NCBI RefSeq assembly: GCF_035195345.1
Contig: NZ_CP136574.1
Location: forward strand, 372,001-436,000
DNA from: Flavobacterium sp.
Lineage (GTDB): Bacteria; Bacteroidota; Bacteroidia; Flavobacteriales; Flavobacteriaceae
Length of the DNA: 64,000 nucleotides
Reading direction: 5' to 3'
In this document: positions 42,352-51,532 of the stretch, piece by piece
Layout of the letters: every line of letters starts with the position of its first letter
Numbering within the stretch: position 1 is the first letter of the stretch
The notes under the pieces: generated by a model
The model's database searches: none
What the model was told of the DNA's origin: nothing
The model's input: only the letters and a program-made list of their open reading frames with translations
Made by a program: the position numbers and the translations under genes

Positions 42352-44901
42352 ATGGACGATAATTTTTCACAAAGAGTTAAAGATGTAATAACCTTCAGTA
42401 AAGAGGAAGCGTTACGATTAGGTCATGACTTTATTGGCACTGAACATTTGATGCTAGGAATACTTAGAGATGGTAATGGAAAAGCAATTAATATCTTGAA
42501 TAATTTAGCTGTAGACTTATCTCACTTAAGAAAGAAAGTTGAAATCTTAAGTCCAGCAAACCCTAACGCTATTCAGAATATTGAAAAGAAAAATCTTCAC
42601 CTTACACGTCAGGCCGAACGTGCATTAAAGACCACTTTTCTAGAAGCTAAGCTTTTTAACAACACCGAAATAAGTACTGCTCACCTTTTACTTTGCATTT
42701 TACGCAACGAAAACGACCCAACAACTAAATTGATGGGCAAATTAAAAATTGATTACGAAACCGTTAAAGAACAATATACTGCCATGATGACAAACGAAGA
42801 CGATTATTTAGAAAACTTACCAAAAGCGGAGTCGTTTAATGACGATTCAGGACAAGATGACAGTTTTAAAGAAAACGCTTTTAACAATCCTTCATCGGGT
42901 AATAAAACTAATAAAAAATCAAAAACACCAGTTTTAGATAACTTTGGTCGCGATTTAACCGAAATGGCCGAAGAAGGAAAATTAGATCCTGTTGTAGGGC
43001 GCGAAAAAGAAATTGAACGTGTTTCACAAATTTTAAGCCGTAGAAAGAAAAACAATCCACTTTTAATTGGTGAACCAGGAGTTGGTAAATCTGCTATTGC
43101 CGAAGGCTTAGCACTACGAATCATTAAGAAAAAGGTATCTCGTAATTTATTCAATAAACGTGTAGTTACACTTGATTTAGCAAGTTTAGTAGCAGGCACT
43201 AAATACCGTGGTCAATTCGAAGAACGAATGAAAGCCGTAATGAATGAATTAGAAAAAAATGATGACATAATCCTTTTCATAGACGAAATTCATACCATTG
43301 TTGGCGCTGGTGGAGCAACAGGCTCGCTTGATGCTTCCAACATGTTTAAACCTGCTTTGGCTAGAGGTGAAATTCAATGTGTAGGTGCTACAACATTAGA
43401 CGAATACCGTCAGTATATTGAAAAAGATGGCGCATTAGAACGTCGTTTTCAAAAAGTTATTGTAGAACCAACTACCGTTGAGGAAACGATCACCATTTTA
43501 AACAATATCAAACCTAAATACGAAGATCATCACAATGTTTTATATACTCCAGAAGCTATTGAAGCATGTGTTAAACTAACTAATCGTTACATGACAGATC
43601 GTTTTCTTCCAGACAAAGCTATTGATGCTTTAGACGAAGCAGGTTCTCGAGTTCATATTATTAATATTGATGTTCCTAAACAAATTTTAGAATTAGAACG
43701 CCAGTTAGAAGAAGTGCGCGAACTTAAAAATACGGTCGTTAAAAAACAAAAATATGAAGAAGCAGCTAAACTTCGTGATGATGAAAAACGCATCGAAAAA
43801 GATTTAGCTATAGCGCAAGAACAATGGGAAGAAGATTCTAAAAATAATAAAGTAACAGTAACAGAAGACAATGTTGCCGATGTGGTTTCTATGATGACAG
43901 GAATTCCTGTTAATCGAATTGCACAAACTGAAAGTAATAAGTTAGCTCACTTACCTGAACTTATTAAAGGTAAGGTAATTGGACAAGATGAAGCTGTTAT
44001 GAAAATTGCTAAATCAATCCAAAGAAATCGTGCGGGTTTAAAAGATCCAAACAAACCCATTGGTTCATTCATTTTCTTAGGTCAAACTGGCGTTGGAAAA
44101 ACACAATTAGCTAAAGTTATTGCAAAAGAATTATTCGATTCTGAAGATGCTTTAATTCGTATTGACATGAGTGAATACATGGAAAAATTCGCTATTTCTC
44201 GTTTAGTGGGAGCGCCTCCGGGATACGTAGGATATGAAGAAGGCGGTCAATTGACAGAAAAAGTAAGAAGAAAGCCTTACTGTGTGGTTCTTTTAGACGA
44301 AATTGAAAAAGCACATCCTGACGTATTCAATATGATGCTTCAAGTTTTAGACGATGGTCATTTAACCGATAGTTTAGGACGTAAAATCGATTTTAGAAAT
44401 ACAATTATAATCATGACTTCTAACGTTGGTGCACGTCAGTTGAAAGACTTTGGAACAGGCGTTGGATTTGGAACTGCAGCAAAAAATGCACAAACAGAAG
44501 AACATTCAAAAGGAATTATTGAAAACGCTTTGAAGAAAGCTTTCGCACCTGAGTTTTTAAATAGAATTGATGATGTAATTGTCTTCAATGCGCTAGAAAA
44601 ACACGATATTGATAAAATTATCGATATCGAAATGGATAAATTATATTTAAGAGTAAAAGAATTAGGCTATACACTTAAGTTATCTGAAGCTGCTAAAGAT
44701 TATATTGCCGACAAAGGGTTTGACAAACAATTTGGAGCCCGTCCATTAAAAAGAGCTATTCAGAAATATGTAGAAGATGCTTTAGCTGAGGAAATTATTA
44801 CTTCAAAAATACATGAAGGCGATCAAATTTTTATGGATTTAGATGAAACCGCTCAGGAACTCAAAATTGAAATTAAAAAATTAGAAGAACCAAGCAAATA
44901 A
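42352..44901 (+). CDS. clpC: ATP-dependent Clp protease ATP-binding subunit ClpC
   Basis: The 849-residue AAA+ unfoldase has a Clp N domain with two repeats (about 1-145, FIGTEHLMLGILRDGNG). AAA-1 (Walker A GEPGVGKSAIAEG, Walker B ILFIDEIHTIVG) follows, with a UVR-type coiled coil (KKQKYEEAAKLRDDEKRIEK) in the middle. AAA-2 has Walker A GQTGVGKTQLAK and Walker B VVLLDEIEKAHPDVF. The UVR segment separates ClpC from ClpB and ClpA. It feeds proteins to ClpP. Near its stop begins a remnant of another gene's 3' end. Confidence 0.95.
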   Translation: MDDNFSQRVKDVITFSKEEALRLGHDFIGTEHLMLGILRDGNGKAINILNNLAVDLSHLRKKVEILSPANPNAIQNIEKKNLHLTRQAERALKTTFLEAKLFNNTEISTAHLLLCILRNENDPTTKLMGKLKIDYETVKEQYTAMMTNEDDYLENLPKAESFNDDSGQDDSFKENAFNNPSSGNKTNKKSKTPVLDNFGRDLTEMAEEGKLDPVVGREKEIERVSQILSRRKKNNPLLIGEPGVGKSAIAEGLALRIIKKKVSRNLFNKRVVTLDLASLVAGTKYRGQFEERMKAVMNELEKNDDIILFIDEIHTIVGAGGATGSLDASNMFKPALARGEIQCVGATTLDEYRQYIEKDGALERRFQKVIVEPTTVEETITILNNIKPKYEDHHNVLYTPEAIEACVKLTNRYMTDRFLPDKAIDALDEAGSRVHIINIDVPKQILELERQLEEVRELKNTVVKKQKYEEAAKLRDDEKRIEKDLAIAQEQWEEDSKNNKVTVTEDNVADVVSMMTGIPVNRIAQTESNKLAHLPELIKGKVIGQDEAVMKIAKSIQRNRAGLKDPNKPIGSFIFLGQTGVGKTQLAKVIAKELFDSEDALIRIDMSEYMEKFAISRLVGAPPGYVGYEEGGQLTEKVRRKPYCVVLLDEIEKAHPDVFNMMLQVLDDGHLTDSLGRKIDFRNTIIIMTSNVGARQLKDFGTGVGFGTAAKNAQTEEHSKGIIENALKKAFAPEFLNRIDDVIVFNALEKHDIDKIIDIEMDKLYLRVKELGYTLKLSEAAKDYIADKGFDKQFGARPLKRAIQKYVEDALAEEIITSKIHEGDQIFMDLDETAQELKIEIKKLEEPSK

Positions 44902-44914
44902 TAATCAATATGTT

Positions 44915-45014
44915 TATTTTCATTTTACAAACAAATAATTAAAATAGGCAGACAACTACGCAGAGATGATAACGGTAGTGAAGGAGATTTTATAAGAAGA
45001 CCCTAATTCTTGAA
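44915..45014 (+). pseudogene. Degraded 3' end of a TonB-receptor-like gene
   Basis: Bases 44950-45014 match the 3' end of the receptor gene at 22491-22555 at 59 of 65 positions, including the stop and the first bases after it (ACCCTAATTCTTGAA). It would encode RQLRRDDNGSEGDFIRRP, against RQPRRDDNGGEGDFMGRP in the intact gene. Weaker similarity extends back to about 44915 (TTTTACAAACAAATAA against TTTTAACAAACAGAAA), where a stop breaks the frame. The rest of the gene is missing. A terminator follows at once. Confidence 0.75.
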
Positions 45015-45022
45015 GTACTGAC

Positions 45023-45061
45023 AATAAAAAAAGTCCCGATTTAATCGGGACTTTTTTATTT
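45023..45061 (+). terminator. Strong terminator after clpC and the remnant
   Basis: AAAAAAGTCCCGAT (45027-45040) pairs with ATCGGGACTTTTTT (45044-45057) around a 3-base loop, with T and A tracts on both sides. It can also serve the minus-strand small membrane gene that ends at 45079. Confidence 0.85.
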
Positions 45062-45078
45062 TAAAAATTAAAAGGAAA

Positions 45079-45249
45079 TTATCCTTCTAATTCAGCTTGT
45101 CTTTTAGCTCTTTTCTCTTTAATCAATTCCATAATAGCTCCGCCCAACCAATAGTGAACAAATCCTACTAAGAATATCATCAACCAAAAACCAATAGTTA
45201 ATATGGTTAAGAAAAGTAAAAAACCTAGGTACTGTTGAAATTCAAACAT
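45079..45249 (-). CDS. Small membrane protein (56 aa)
   Basis: The frame from the ATG at 45249 encodes 56 residues. An N-terminal MFEFQQYLGF is followed by one long hydrophobic stretch (LLFLTILTIGFWLMIFLVGF) and VHYWLGGAIM, then a basic helix (ELIKEKRAKRQAELEG). It is probably an inner-membrane protein with a cytoplasmic basic tail. Codon use is normal for the window and a terminator follows the stop, which supports a real gene. No named family is recognised. Confidence 0.72.
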   Translation of the reverse strand: MFEFQQYLGFLLFLTILTIGFWLMIFLVGFVHYWLGGAIMELIKEKRAKRQAELEG

Positions 45250-45331
45250 AATATTTTCCGGAATTTATGAATTCTTGCCAAAGATAATAGGAATATTTAT
45301 TTTGAACAATAGAATCTGAATTATTTTTCAA

Positions 45332-46411
45332 CTAAAACCACTTTTTGATTTTAAAATAAATAAACATTCCAGCAACAACCGCCAACATAATTCCCCAAAT
45401 AATAAAATAACCATACTCCCATTCTAACTCTGGTAAATTTTTAAAATTCTGTCCATAAACCCCAACTATGAATGTTAACGGTAAAAAAAACATCGATACA
45501 ACGGTCAATGTCTTCATTACCTGATTCATTTTATGATTTTGAGCCGAAAAAAAGTAATTTGACGTACTGTCTAAAGTGATTAAATCAGAGTCTATTTGTT
45601 CTAAAAGTTCTAAACATTTTTGATGTAATCTGGAAAAGAACGTAAAATTCTCAGGTTGAATGTCATTAAAAACATTATCGTCTTTAATACTCTTAATAGA
45701 GTACAATGAATCGCGCAATGGAATAATTGATCGTTTCAAGAAATTAAAATTATCCCGATGTTTTTCAATTAAAGCTAAAACCTCTGGATTGGTATTTTCT
45801 TTAGACAAATCTATTAAATCATCCACTTTGTTTTCTTCACTCTCAATAGTAATGTAAAAATTTTCTATAATAGCATCCAGCAATAAATACAACAAATAAT
45901 CGGCTCTTTTTGTTCTCACTACACCCGAATTCGTTCTAATTCGTTCTCTAATATGTGTAAAAAAATCACTCCTTTTCTCTTGAAACGAAATTAAAACATT
46001 GTCTTTTAATAAAAAACTAATTTGTTCCACATTAATATTATCAGAGGCTTTTAAAGGTAATAACGACTTTACATTAAAAAATAAAATATCATGATATTCT
46101 TCAATTCTTGTTCGCTTAGTAGTATTTAAAATATCTCCTATAATAAAATAATCGGCTTCAAACTTTGCTCCTACTTTTTCAATAAATGCATGATTATTCA
46201 AACCATGAATATTGATCCAATTTACTTTAGTAGCCTCCACACTTGAATCAATATCTTGAGGTTCTAGTTGCTGATATTCTGTAACATCATTTAAATCATA
46301 TACAAACATTTGCATTTCTGTTGCAACATCTTTATGAATCCCTGTATATTCAAGTGTACTAGACTGAACTTTTCTTCCTTTTTTATATTTAATTTTTCTC
46401 AAAACAAACAA
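45332..46411 (-). CDS. corA: CorA-type magnesium/cobalt transporter
   Basis: The 359-residue protein has the large N-terminal cytoplasmic alpha/beta funnel (about 1-295) and two C-terminal membrane helices (about 300-320 and 335-355). The pore signature is YGQNFKNLPELEWEYGY at about 312-328. CorA normally has GMN there; this one has GQN (codon CAG, read directly). It carries Mg2+ into the cell as a pentamer. The unusual Gln may change selectivity or gating, so a zinc-type ZntB/CorA variant is possible. It is a single gene diverging from hutI. Confidence 0.88.
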   Translation of the reverse strand: MFVLRKIKYKKGRKVQSSTLEYTGIHKDVATEMQMFVYDLNDVTEYQQLEPQDIDSSVEATKVNWINIHGLNNHAFIEKVGAKFEADYFIIGDILNTTKRTRIEEYHDILFFNVKSLLPLKASDNINVEQISFLLKDNVLISFQEKRSDFFTHIRERIRTNSGVVRTKRADYLLYLLLDAIIENFYITIESEENKVDDLIDLSKENTNPEVLALIEKHRDNFNFLKRSIIPLRDSLYSIKSIKDDNVFNDIQPENFTFFSRLHQKCLELLEQIDSDLITLDSTSNYFFSAQNHKMNQVMKTLTVVSMFFLPLTFIVGVYGQNFKNLPELEWEYGYFIIWGIMLAVVAGMFIYFKIKKWF

Positions 46412-46474
46412 ATTTTATATAAAGATAGGAGTTTTTAAAAATGAGAAGTATTTTTACTGAAATTTATTTTTTGA

Positions 46475-47710
46475 ATGAAAACACTATTTATCAACATAAA
46501 AGAACTATTACAAATAAGGGAAGCTAATATTGATAAAGTTTCTGGTGCCGAGATGGCGAAATTACCAAAAATTGACAATGCCTATCTTTTAATAGAAAAC
46601 AATATCATCTCTGATTTTGGTGCGATGGAAAACTGCCCGGAACTTTCAGAAGTTAAAGTTATTGATGCAACCGGGCAAGTTATATTACCTACTTGGGTAG
46701 ATAGCCACACTCATATTGTATATGCAGGAAACCGAATACAAGAGTTTGTTGATCGTATCAATGGTTTATCGTATGAAGAAATTGCTAATCGTGGAGGCGG
46801 AATTTTGAATTCAGCAAAAAAATTAAACGAAACTTCTGAAGACGAAATTTATGAACAATCAAAATTACGATTGGAAGAAGTTATGCAACAAGGAACGGGT
46901 GCAGTAGAAATTAAATCGGGTTACGGATTAACCGTGGAAGGCGAATTAAAAATGTTGCGCGTCATAAAACGTTTAAAAGAAAATTATCCGATTGCCATAA
47001 AAGCTACTTTTTTGGGTGCACATGCTTTTCCGATGGAATTTAAACAAAATCATACTGCATATATAGATTTAATTATCAATGAAATGTTACCCAAAATTGC
47101 TTCCGAAAATTTAGCTGACTACATTGATGCATTCCTTGAAACTGGTTATTTCTCAGTAGAAGAAACTGTAAAAATCATGGAAGCTGGTAGAACGTATGGA
47201 TTAGAACCAAAAATACACGTAAACCAATTTACTGCTATAGACGGAATCAAAGCTTGTGTTAAAAACGGTGCCTTATCAGTTGACCACTTAGAAATTGTAA
47301 CCGATGAAGATATGGAGGTTTTAAAAAACAGCAAAACAATGCCCGTAGCATTACCAAGTTGTTCTTATTTTATAAGCATTCCCTATACTCCAGCTCGAAA
47401 AATGTTAAATGCTGGATTACCGTTAGCTTTAGCAACTGATTACAATCCTGGCACTACTCCATCAGGAAACATGAATTTTGTAGTTGCTACAGCTTGTATA
47501 AAAATGAAAATGACACCCGAAGAAGCAATCAATGCAGCAACTATCAACGGAGCTTATGCCATGGGAGTTTCAAAAACTCACGGAAGTATTACCAAAGGAA
47601 AAAAAGCAAATCTTATCATTACAAAACCAATTATGAGTTTTTATCAATTGCCGTATGCTTTTGGAACCAATTTAATTGATAAAGTAATGATTGAAGGCAA
47701 ATTCATTTAA
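46475..47710 (+). CDS. hutI: Imidazolonepropionase
   Basis: The 411-residue amidohydrolase has the metal motif HTH (DSHTHIVYAGNR near residue 77), GAHAFPMEF with a second metal His, VNQFTAIDG and ATDYNPGTTPSG near 330. It hydrolyses 4-imidazolone-5-propanoate to N-formimino-L-glutamate in histidine degradation. It is followed after 12 bases by crcB and, 1.4 kb on, by hutG. The order hutI-crcB-(minus-strand gene)-hutG is unusual, and hutU is not in the window. Confidence 0.93.
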   Translation: MKTLFINIKELLQIREANIDKVSGAEMAKLPKIDNAYLLIENNIISDFGAMENCPELSEVKVIDATGQVILPTWVDSHTHIVYAGNRIQEFVDRINGLSYEEIANRGGGILNSAKKLNETSEDEIYEQSKLRLEEVMQQGTGAVEIKSGYGLTVEGELKMLRVIKRLKENYPIAIKATFLGAHAFPMEFKQNHTAYIDLIINEMLPKIASENLADYIDAFLETGYFSVEETVKIMEAGRTYGLEPKIHVNQFTAIDGIKACVKNGALSVDHLEIVTDEDMEVLKNSKTMPVALPSCSYFISIPYTPARKMLNAGLPLALATDYNPGTTPSGNMNFVVATACIKMKMTPEEAINAATINGAYAMGVSKTHGSITKGKKANLIITKPIMSFYQLPYAFGTNLIDKVMIEGKFI

Positions 47711-47722
47711 TACAATTACCAC

Positions 47723-48100
47723 ATGATAAAAACTCTCTTACTTATTGGATTGGGTGGCGCTTTTGGTAGCATATTTCGCTATCTAACACATTGGATAACA
47801 AGTAAATATTTTCAAAGTTCATTTCCTTTGAGCACTTTTTTAGTTAATATTTTAGGAAGTTTACTAATTGGATTGTTCATTGGTTATTTAAGCAAATATT
47901 TTCCCGAAAACCATCCGTTAAAATTTTTACTAATTGTAGGTTTTTGCGGTGGATTCACCACTTTTTCTAGTTTTGCACTCGAAAACTATAATTTATTTCA
48001 AAACAACCAACAAATTACTGCTTATTTATACATAATAACTTCAATAATATTAACTATTTCAGCTGTGGGATTAGGAAGTTATTTATCAAAATATCTATAA
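47723..48100 (+). CDS. crcB: Fluoride efflux channel CrcB/Fluc
   Basis: The 125-residue protein has four membrane helices and the Fluc signatures GLGGAFGSIFRYLTHW at 9-24, STFLVNILGSLLIG (Asn in the pore-lining helix) and GFCGGFTTFSSFALEN. It forms a dual-topology dimer that exports fluoride. The gap to hutI is only 12 bases, so it is read from the hut transcript, and there is no room for a fluoride riboswitch. Confidence 0.93.
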   Translation: MIKTLLLIGLGGAFGSIFRYLTHWITSKYFQSSFPLSTFLVNILGSLLIGLFIGYLSKYFPENHPLKFLLIVGFCGGFTTFSSFALENYNLFQNNQQITAYLYIITSIILTISAVGLGSYLSKYL

Positions 48101-48102
48101 AA

Positions 48103-48134
48103 AAAGTCCAATGAAATTTCTCTCATTGGACTTT
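48103..48134. terminator. Terminator between crcB and the coiled-coil gene
   Basis: AAAGTCCAATGA (48103-48114) pairs perfectly with TCATTGGACTTT (48123-48134), with an 8-base loop. It serves both converging genes. Confidence 0.75.
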
Positions 48135-48153
48135 AAATATTGTAAAGAAGTAA

Positions 48154-49032
48154 TTATTTCAATTCAAAACTAGTTTTAGAAACTAATTCAGCGTTTTTAT
48201 CAAATACATTCACAAAGTAAGTTCCTTTAGCAAAATCTTTACCAGCAACTTCTTCATTAACCTGAACTGTTTTATTTTCATATTTTACAGTAGAAATAAA
48301 ACTATAAGTTAACGTTTTATCTCCAGCAGGAATAGTTTTCTTTTCTCCTAAAATATTACTTTTACTATCAATTATTTGAACATAATATTCTCTTGATCCT
48401 GTTTTTGCAATTTGATTTTCTGCGATTAAGAAGCTAACTTTTAATTTATCAGCTCTTCCTGCTTTGTCTGTCTCAATTTGTTTTCCTGAACTTTTTTGTT
48501 TTACCGCTAAAACTTTTAAGTTTAAGACTGCTAATTTAGATCCTTTTTCAACAGTTTTAGTTAAACTCTCGTTTTGAGTTAACAAAGTATCATTGAATTT
48601 TTTAGCATCAGTTAAAACTACTTTTGTACTATCTAAACTTGAAGTCAAAGCAACATTTTGTTCTTTTAAAATCTTATTTTCAGCTATTAAATTATCCATT
48701 TCTCTTTTCAAACGGAAATACTGGCTTTTATACTTTGCCAAAGCCACAACATCACCTTTGGATTTTTGTACTTGCTCTAATAAAGCAACCATTTTAGCTT
48801 GTTCAGCTTGCAATTCATCTTTTAATGCTGTGTTATCAGCAATCATAGTATCATATTCTGCTATTTTTCCCTTTAATTCTTCCGCTAAAGTATTTTTTTC
48901 AGTTGTAAGTGAAGTAACTGTTTCTTTATTTGCTGAAGTAAGTTTAAAAATGTAACCTACACTTCCTAAAAAAAGTAAAGCCAAAACTACTACGGCAGCT
49001 TTTAATCCAGAATTGTTTGATTTGTTTTCCAT
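48154..49032 (-). CDS. Membrane-anchored coiled-coil protein
   Basis: The 292-residue protein starts at MENKSNNSGLK (ATG at 49032). An upstream in-frame TTG at 49068 overlaps the -7 box TATTTTTG and is rejected. One membrane helix (about 11-31, AAVVVLALLFLGSVGYIF) is followed by a long predicted coiled coil (about 35-175, Lys/Glu/Leu heptads). A beta-rich C-terminal domain (about 180-290) ends FVNVFDKNAELVSKTSFEL. The topology is N-in with the bulk in the periplasm. No named family recognised. Confidence 0.8.
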   Translation of the reverse strand: MENKSNNSGLKAAVVVLALLFLGSVGYIFKLTSANKETVTSLTTEKNTLAEELKGKIAEYDTMIADNTALKDELQAEQAKMVALLEQVQKSKGDVVALAKYKSQYFRLKREMDNLIAENKILKEQNVALTSSLDSTKVVLTDAKKFNDTLLTQNESLTKTVEKGSKLAVLNLKVLAVKQKSSGKQIETDKAGRADKLKVSFLIAENQIAKTGSREYYVQIIDSKSNILGEKKTIPAGDKTLTYSFISTVKYENKTVQVNEEVAGKDFAKGTYFVNVFDKNAELVSKTSFELK

Positions 49033-49065
49033 TGTATGGTTATTAATGTTATTAGTAAGTTTGTC

Positions 49066-49131
49066 CAAAAATACAATTTTTAAAGTATTTTATATATTTT
49101 AAACGAATTTTATTTAAAAATAGTACATTTG
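49066..49131. promoter_or_regulatory. Divergent -7 boxes
   Basis: TATTTTTG on the minus strand at 49066-49073 drives the coiled-coil gene, and TACATTTG on the plus strand at 49124-49131 drives hutG. Both are exact TAnnTTTG matches and set the start codons at 49032 and 49151. Confidence 0.65.
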
Positions 49132-49150
49132 ATTGTATTATAAATCTCAT

Positions 49151-50182
49151 ATGGAAAATATTACTCTTTTAAGCCAAAACGAATTAGCTAAAATAACCAA
49201 CCACAGAAGTGGTGAAATAAAATTTGGAGAAAAAATAATCACTATTCCTAAAGACTCTGATGTTTTGGAATTTATAACTAATAGCGAAGCTAAATTTGTA
49301 CTTTTAGGAATTCCTGAAGATATTGGAGTAAAAGCTAATTTAGGTCGAGTTGGTACGGCTACTGCCTATGAAAGTGCATTGAGTAGTTTAGCAAATATTC
49401 AGCATAATAAATTTTGTAAAGGGAATTATTTATTAGTTTTAGGTAAATTAAATGTAACAGATTTAGTTGAAAAAGCCAATCTTTTAGATAGCAACAACAA
49501 AGAACATCGAAAAGAATTATTTAAATTAGTTGAGCAATTAGACATTGAAGTTTCTCACATTATTCACAAAATTTGTAACGCTGGAAAAATTCCAATTATT
49601 GTAGGTGGCGGTCACAATAATGCCTACGGAAATATTAAAGGATTAGCCTTAGCAAAAGGAAAACCTGTAAATGCTGTAAATTTTGATGCGCATACCGATT
49701 TTAGAATTTTAGAAGGAAGACACTCAGGAAATGGTTTTAGTTATGCCTATGAAGACGGATTCCTAAAAAAATATTTTGTTTTTGGATTGCACGAAAACTT
49801 TGTTTCAAAAAGTGTTTTTAATACCTTAAAAGAACTTACTTCAAGAGTAAAGTATGTTACCTATGAAGAAGTAGAAGTAAAACGAGAGAAAAATTTTGAA
49901 AGCGAATTAGAAAATGCGCTAAACTTTATAAAAAACGAACCTTTTGGAGTTGAATTAGACTTAGATGCTATTCCAAATATTCCATCGAGTGCTATGACAT
50001 TAAGTGGGTTTAGTGTAGATAAAGCTCGCCATTATGTGTATTACTTTGGAAAACATCAAAATGCTTCTTACTTACATATATGCGAGGGAGCACCATCACT
50101 TGATGATTCTAAAAACAACCATTTAACAGGGAAATTAATAGCTTCATTAATTACCGATTTCATGAAGGCTAAAAACTGTTAA
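49151..50182 (+). CDS. hutG: Formimidoylglutamase, arginase/ureohydrolase family
   Basis: The 343-residue protein has the ureohydrolase metal motifs GGGHNNAYGNIKG, NFDAHTDFR and ELDLDAIPNIPSSAM. The Bacteroidota form of this enzyme is typically long and sits with hut genes. It would hydrolyse N-formimino-L-glutamate to glutamate and formamide, the last step of one histidine pathway. The ATG at 49151 is chosen because the -7 box ends at 49131. Agmatinase or arginase are alternatives. hutH and hutI in the window support HutG. Confidence 0.85.
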   Translation: MENITLLSQNELAKITNHRSGEIKFGEKIITIPKDSDVLEFITNSEAKFVLLGIPEDIGVKANLGRVGTATAYESALSSLANIQHNKFCKGNYLLVLGKLNVTDLVEKANLLDSNNKEHRKELFKLVEQLDIEVSHIIHKICNAGKIPIIVGGGHNNAYGNIKGLALAKGKPVNAVNFDAHTDFRILEGRHSGNGFSYAYEDGFLKKYFVFGLHENFVSKSVFNTLKELTSRVKYVTYEEVEVKREKNFESELENALNFIKNEPFGVELDLDAIPNIPSSAMTLSGFSVDKARHYVYYFGKHQNASYLHICEGAPSLDDSKNNHLTGKLIASLITDFMKAKNC

Positions 50183-50205
50183 ATACAACTTCCTTAAAAT
50201 AACAC

Positions 50206-50213
50206 TATCTTTG
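50206..50213 (+). promoter_or_regulatory. -7 box TATCTTTG before the DEAD helicase
   Basis: An exact match to TAnnTTTG lies 40 bases before the ATG. A clear -33 TTTG is not visible. Confidence 0.5.
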
Positions 50214-50253
50214 TACTCTCTTTGAACGTTTTCATTGAGAAAATTAATATTAT

Positions 50254-51513
50254 ATGACATTTAACGATTTAAAATTATACAACAACATACAACAAGCTCT
50301 TGAAGAAGAAGGTTATACCAACCCCACTCCCATCCAAGAACAAGCCATTCCTGAAATATTATTAGGACAAGATTTAGTAGCTTGTGCCCAAACAGGAACA
50401 GGAAAAACTGGCGCTTTTGCTATTCCAATCTTAAATTTAATTCACAGAATTGTGGGTTCGGCTAAAAAAGCAAAACACATTAGAACATTAGTAGTAACGC
50501 CTACTCGTGAATTAGCCATTCAAATTGATGAAAGTTTTAAAACGTATGGAAAATATACCAATGTAAAATCATTAGTTATTTTTGGCGGTGTTAATCAAGT
50601 GCCACAAGTTAACGAATTAAAAATGGGCATCGATGTTTTAATCGCTACTCCAGGAAGACTTTTAGATTTACACAAACAAGGATTTATAGATTTAGATCAT
50701 ATGCATCATCTAGTTTTAGATGAAGCTGATCAAATGTTAGATATGGGATTTATTAATGATGTAAAGAAAATTATTAAATTAACCCCAAGTAACAGACAAA
50801 CCTTATTGTTCTCGGCAACGATGCCTATTGCTATTAGAGAATTAGCGGATACTTTTTTAACGCGTCCAAAATACATTTCTGTAACTCCTATTTCAAGTAC
50901 GGCTGAAAACGTTTCTCAAAAAGTATATTTTGTTAATAAAGACGATAAACGTTTACTTTTAAAACAGTTGATTATTCAAGAAAGTTTGAGTAATGCTTTA
51001 GTTTTTACCAGAACCAAACATGGCGCTGATAACATTGTAAAAGTATTGAAAAAAGCCAGTATAAAAGCGGAAGCTATTCACGGAGATAAATCACAAAATG
51101 CACGTCAACGCGTGTTGGAACAATTTAAAAATAAAGAAATTGACATTTTAGTAGCCACTGATATTGCGGCTAGAGGAATTGATATTGAACAACTTCCGTT
51201 TGTAATTAACTTTGATATTCCAAATATTTCTGAAACCTATGTACACCGAATTGGTCGAACAGGTCGTGCCGGTAATTCTGGATTAGCCATTTCTTTTTGT
51301 GGAAAAGACGAAAAACCCTATTGGCTTGATATTGAAAAATTAATCCGAATGAAAGTAAAAGTGGTGACAGATCATCCGTACACTTGGAAAGACGAAGTTG
51401 TAAATCCTGATGCGAAACCAGATTTACGAAATAAAGATAAAAATAAGTTAAACCCGAATTCTAATTCAAGAAAATCGGAAGCTTCAAAGAAAAACAAAAA
51501 ACGCTGGTATTAA
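50254..51513 (+). CDS. DEAD-box RNA helicase (RhlE-like)
   Basis: The 419-residue protein has the helicase motifs in order: Q motif NPTPIQEQAIP, motif I AQTGTGKT, Ia PTRELA, II VLDEADQMLDMG, III SAT, IV ALVFTRTK, V ATDIAARGID and VI HRIGRTGRAG. A short basic C-terminal tail (NSRKSEASKKNKKRWY) suits RNA binding. It unwinds RNA in ribosome assembly or mRNA decay. The terminator hairpin begins inside the last codons. Confidence 0.93.
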   Translation: MTFNDLKLYNNIQQALEEEGYTNPTPIQEQAIPEILLGQDLVACAQTGTGKTGAFAIPILNLIHRIVGSAKKAKHIRTLVVTPTRELAIQIDESFKTYGKYTNVKSLVIFGGVNQVPQVNELKMGIDVLIATPGRLLDLHKQGFIDLDHMHHLVLDEADQMLDMGFINDVKKIIKLTPSNRQTLLFSATMPIAIRELADTFLTRPKYISVTPISSTAENVSQKVYFVNKDDKRLLLKQLIIQESLSNALVFTRTKHGADNIVKVLKKASIKAEAIHGDKSQNARQRVLEQFKNKEIDILVATDIAARGIDIEQLPFVINFDIPNISETYVHRIGRTGRAGNSGLAISFCGKDEKPYWLDIEKLIRMKVKVVTDHPYTWKDEVVNPDAKPDLRNKDKNKLNPNSNSRKSEASKKNKKRWY

Positions 51514-51532
51514 CCAGCGTTTTGTTTTTATA
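51498..51532 (+). terminator. Terminator overlapping the helicase stop codon
   Basis: AAAACGCTGGT (51498-51508) pairs with ACCAGCGTTTT (51513-51523) and is followed by TGTTTTTATATT. The 5' arm codes for the last residues of the helicase and the stop TAA lies in the loop. Confidence 0.75.

Noticed and set aside
47711..47722. Fluoride riboswitch before crcB
   Set aside because: Only 12 bases separate it from hutI, too few for the aptamer.
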